Made by a program: the position numbers and the translations under genes
Notes under the pieces: generated by a model
Seen by the model: the letters and a program-made list of their open reading frames with translations, nothing else
What the model was told of the DNA's origin: nothing
Database searches by the model: none
Source: Eubacterium sp.
Lineage (GTDB): Bacteria; Bacillota; Clostridia; Lachnospirales; Lachnospiraceae
Assembly: GCA_017430325.1 (NCBI GenBank)
Contig: JAFRNE010000027.1
Span: forward strand, 1 to 64,000
DNA: 64,000 nucleotides
Reading direction: 5' to 3'
In this document: positions 62,848-64,000 of the stretch, in pieces
Numbering within the stretch: the first letter of the stretch is position 1
Layout of the letters: every line of letters starts with the position of its first letter

Positions 62848-63735
62848 ATGAATGTGTTGATTACCGGCGCGGGAGGTTTTTTAGGAAAACACCTGATAAA
62901 GGGATTGCTTGAAAATGAAAAAATAAAAATTTTTGCGAATACACTGATATCGTCGGATTTGGATGAATTTATTGGAAAGATAGATATTATTCCCACAGAA
63001 GAATTGGGCAAGGTTGATTTTGAATCAATAGATATAGTGATCAACTGTGCATTCCCGAGAGCGGTTAAGGGACCGGGATTCGCAAAGGGACTTGACTTCA
63101 TCGTGGATCTTCTGAAACTCATACAGCCATATAACAATGTTGGATTCATTGATATATCTTCACAGAGTGTTTATAGTTATACAAGAGATGATATTGCTGA
63201 TGAGGATTCACCGGTCATTTTAGAGGATTCTTATGATACCGGAAAATATCTTATTGAACAAATGAGCAATGTTATGTTAAAGGATCATAAACTGGTTCAT
63301 TTGAGACTTGCCAGCTTGGTTGGAGCAGGATTTGATCAGAGACTTACCAATAAATTTGTTAAGAAGATAATCGGTGGTGAGGATATTCTCATACGTGGTG
63401 GAAAGCAGACTTTTGGATTTCTTGATGTAAGAGACTGTGCTTCTGCCATTTATTCTGTTGTTGATAAATGGGATGCTATAGAAATTGGCGCCTATACATA
63501 TAACGTATGTCCACGTGATAATCATAATCTTTTGGTTCTGGCTCAGAAGTCTATTGAAATAGGGAAAATGTATGGGTATGACAAAACTAAGTTGTCTATA
63601 GAAGATAGTGATGATTATAAAAGCTCTGCATTAAGTTCTAAGACATTTACACAGGACTTTGGATGGATAGCAAAGTACAGTATTGAAGAAACACTAAAAA
63701 GCATTTTTGAATATGAAATAGATAAGACGAATTAA
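62848..63735 (+). CDS. NAD(P)-dependent epimerase/reductase (extended SDR)
   Basis: This 295-residue enzyme has LITGAGGFLGKHLIKGLL (Rossmann motif GAGGFLG), DIVINCAFPRA, and S-S-Q-S-V-Y-S with YDTGKYLIEQ, where Tyr-x-x-x-Lys forms the catalytic pair. FGFLDVRDCASAIYSV is typical of nucleotide-sugar reductases/epimerases. The length fits a dTDP-4-keto sugar reductase such as RmlD or Fcd-like enzymes, but the substrate is not proven. It follows the ATP-grasp gene by 12 bases. Confidence 0.85.
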   Translation: MNVLITGAGGFLGKHLIKGLLENEKIKIFANTLISSDLDEFIGKIDIIPTEELGKVDFESIDIVINCAFPRAVKGPGFAKGLDFIVDLLKLIQPYNNVGFIDISSQSVYSYTRDDIADEDSPVILEDSYDTGKYLIEQMSNVMLKDHKLVHLRLASLVGAGFDQRLTNKFVKKIIGGEDILIRGGKQTFGFLDVRDCASAIYSVVDKWDAIEIGAYTYNVCPRDNHNLLVLAQKSIEIGKMYGYDKTKLSIEDSDDYKSSALSSKTFTQDFGWIAKYSIEETLKSIFEYEIDKTN

Positions 63736-63768
63736 TAATTATTAATTATGGTAAAGTAGGGAAGCAAG

Positions 63769-64000
63769 ATGAGTGATAATAGCGATGTAAAAGTGGATTT
63801 TGTCCTTCTCTGGGTTGATGGGGCGGATCCTGAATGGATTAAGGAAAAAGAAATATATAGCCCTAAAAAGGCTAATTATAGTAATAAATCTAATCGGTTT
63901 AGAGATTGGGACAATCTTCAGTATTGGTTCAGAGGAGTTGAAAAATATGCTCCATGGGTCAATAAGATTTATTTTATTACCTGGGGACATGTTCCGTCCT
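63769..64000 (+). CDS. Stealth-family sugar-phosphate transferase, 5' part only
   Basis: The gene starts at ATG 63769 (AGGGAAG upstream) and runs off the window. The 77 visible residues contain FVLLWVDGADPEWIKEK (conserved region 1) and NRFRDWDNLQYWFRGVEKYA then PWVNKIYFIT (start of conserved region 2). Stealth proteins are hexose-1-phosphate transferases that build phosphodiester-linked capsules. Its presence supports a phosphodiester polymer, in line with the TarI-, LicD- and TagF-like genes upstream. Confidence 0.88.
   Translation, partial: MSDNSDVKVDFVLLWVDGADPEWIKEKEIYSPKKANYSNKSNRFRDWDNLQYWFRGVEKYAPWVNKIYFITWGHVPS

Overview
The window looks like chromosomal DNA of an anaerobic Gram-positive bacterium of the Lachnospiraceae (Butyrivibrio-like). 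This is inferred from moderate-to-low GC, strong AGGAGG-type ribosome binding sites, secreted proteins with tryptophan-rich wall-binding repeats, a LacI-type sensor fused to GGDEF, and the gene set dnaX-ybaB-recR-pfk. No rRNA, tRNA, CRISPR array or transposase was recognised.

Layout. (1) 0-10 kb is accessory DNA: a large secreted wall-binding protein; a compact three-gene cassette (TOPRIM-like, DUF4869-like, P-loop ATPase) bracketed by two copies of the surface-protein gene's 3' end; a prephenate dehydratase with a lipoprotein signal; and an orphan CdiA-C-like nuclease convergent with an XRE repressor that has a clear promoter and operator. (2) 10-19 kb: a 2068-residue BspA-type surface protein with a membrane anchor, a VanX-type D-Ala-D-Ala dipeptidase and a SulP anion transporter. 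(3) 19-28 kb: a signalling operon (REC/degenerate GGDEF/EAL protein, HPt protein, hybrid histidine kinase) running into a GH3 glycosidase, facing a LacI-sensor/GGDEF protein on the other strand. (4) 28-38 kb: a 1069-residue cytosolic protein with three internal repeats, then dnaX-ybaB-recR-pfk, with an uncharacterised membrane-anchored protein attached to the end. (5) 38-64 kb: a large cell-surface polysaccharide locus running off the right edge.

The polysaccharide locus holds glycosyltransferases (DUF4422, GT2, Gtf3/WbbI-like), GtrA, LicC-, TarI-, LicD- and TagF-like phospho-polymer enzymes, a beta-helix protein with wall-binding repeats, a Wzz-like protein with a kinase-dead tail, a polymerase-like membrane protein, a DUF6020 membrane protein, an acyltransferase, RmlA, RmlC, two PLP aminotransferase-fold proteins, two ATP-grasp ligases, two SDR epimerases, an initiating phosphoglycosyl transferase and the start of a Stealth phosphotransferase. 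The genes are consistent with a Wzx/Wzy-type polymer carrying amino or amino-acyl sugars and phosphodiester-linked groups. RmlB, Wzx and a functional BY-kinase are not in the window.

A recurring structural theme is a full gene followed at a short distance by a decayed 3' tail of a homologue (4921-5040/6831-6948, 54044-55126/56192-56609, 57369-58463/58480-58551). This points to cassette insertion or replacement by recombination at gene 3' ends. The best candidate for an undescribed system is the three-gene cassette at 5197-6768.
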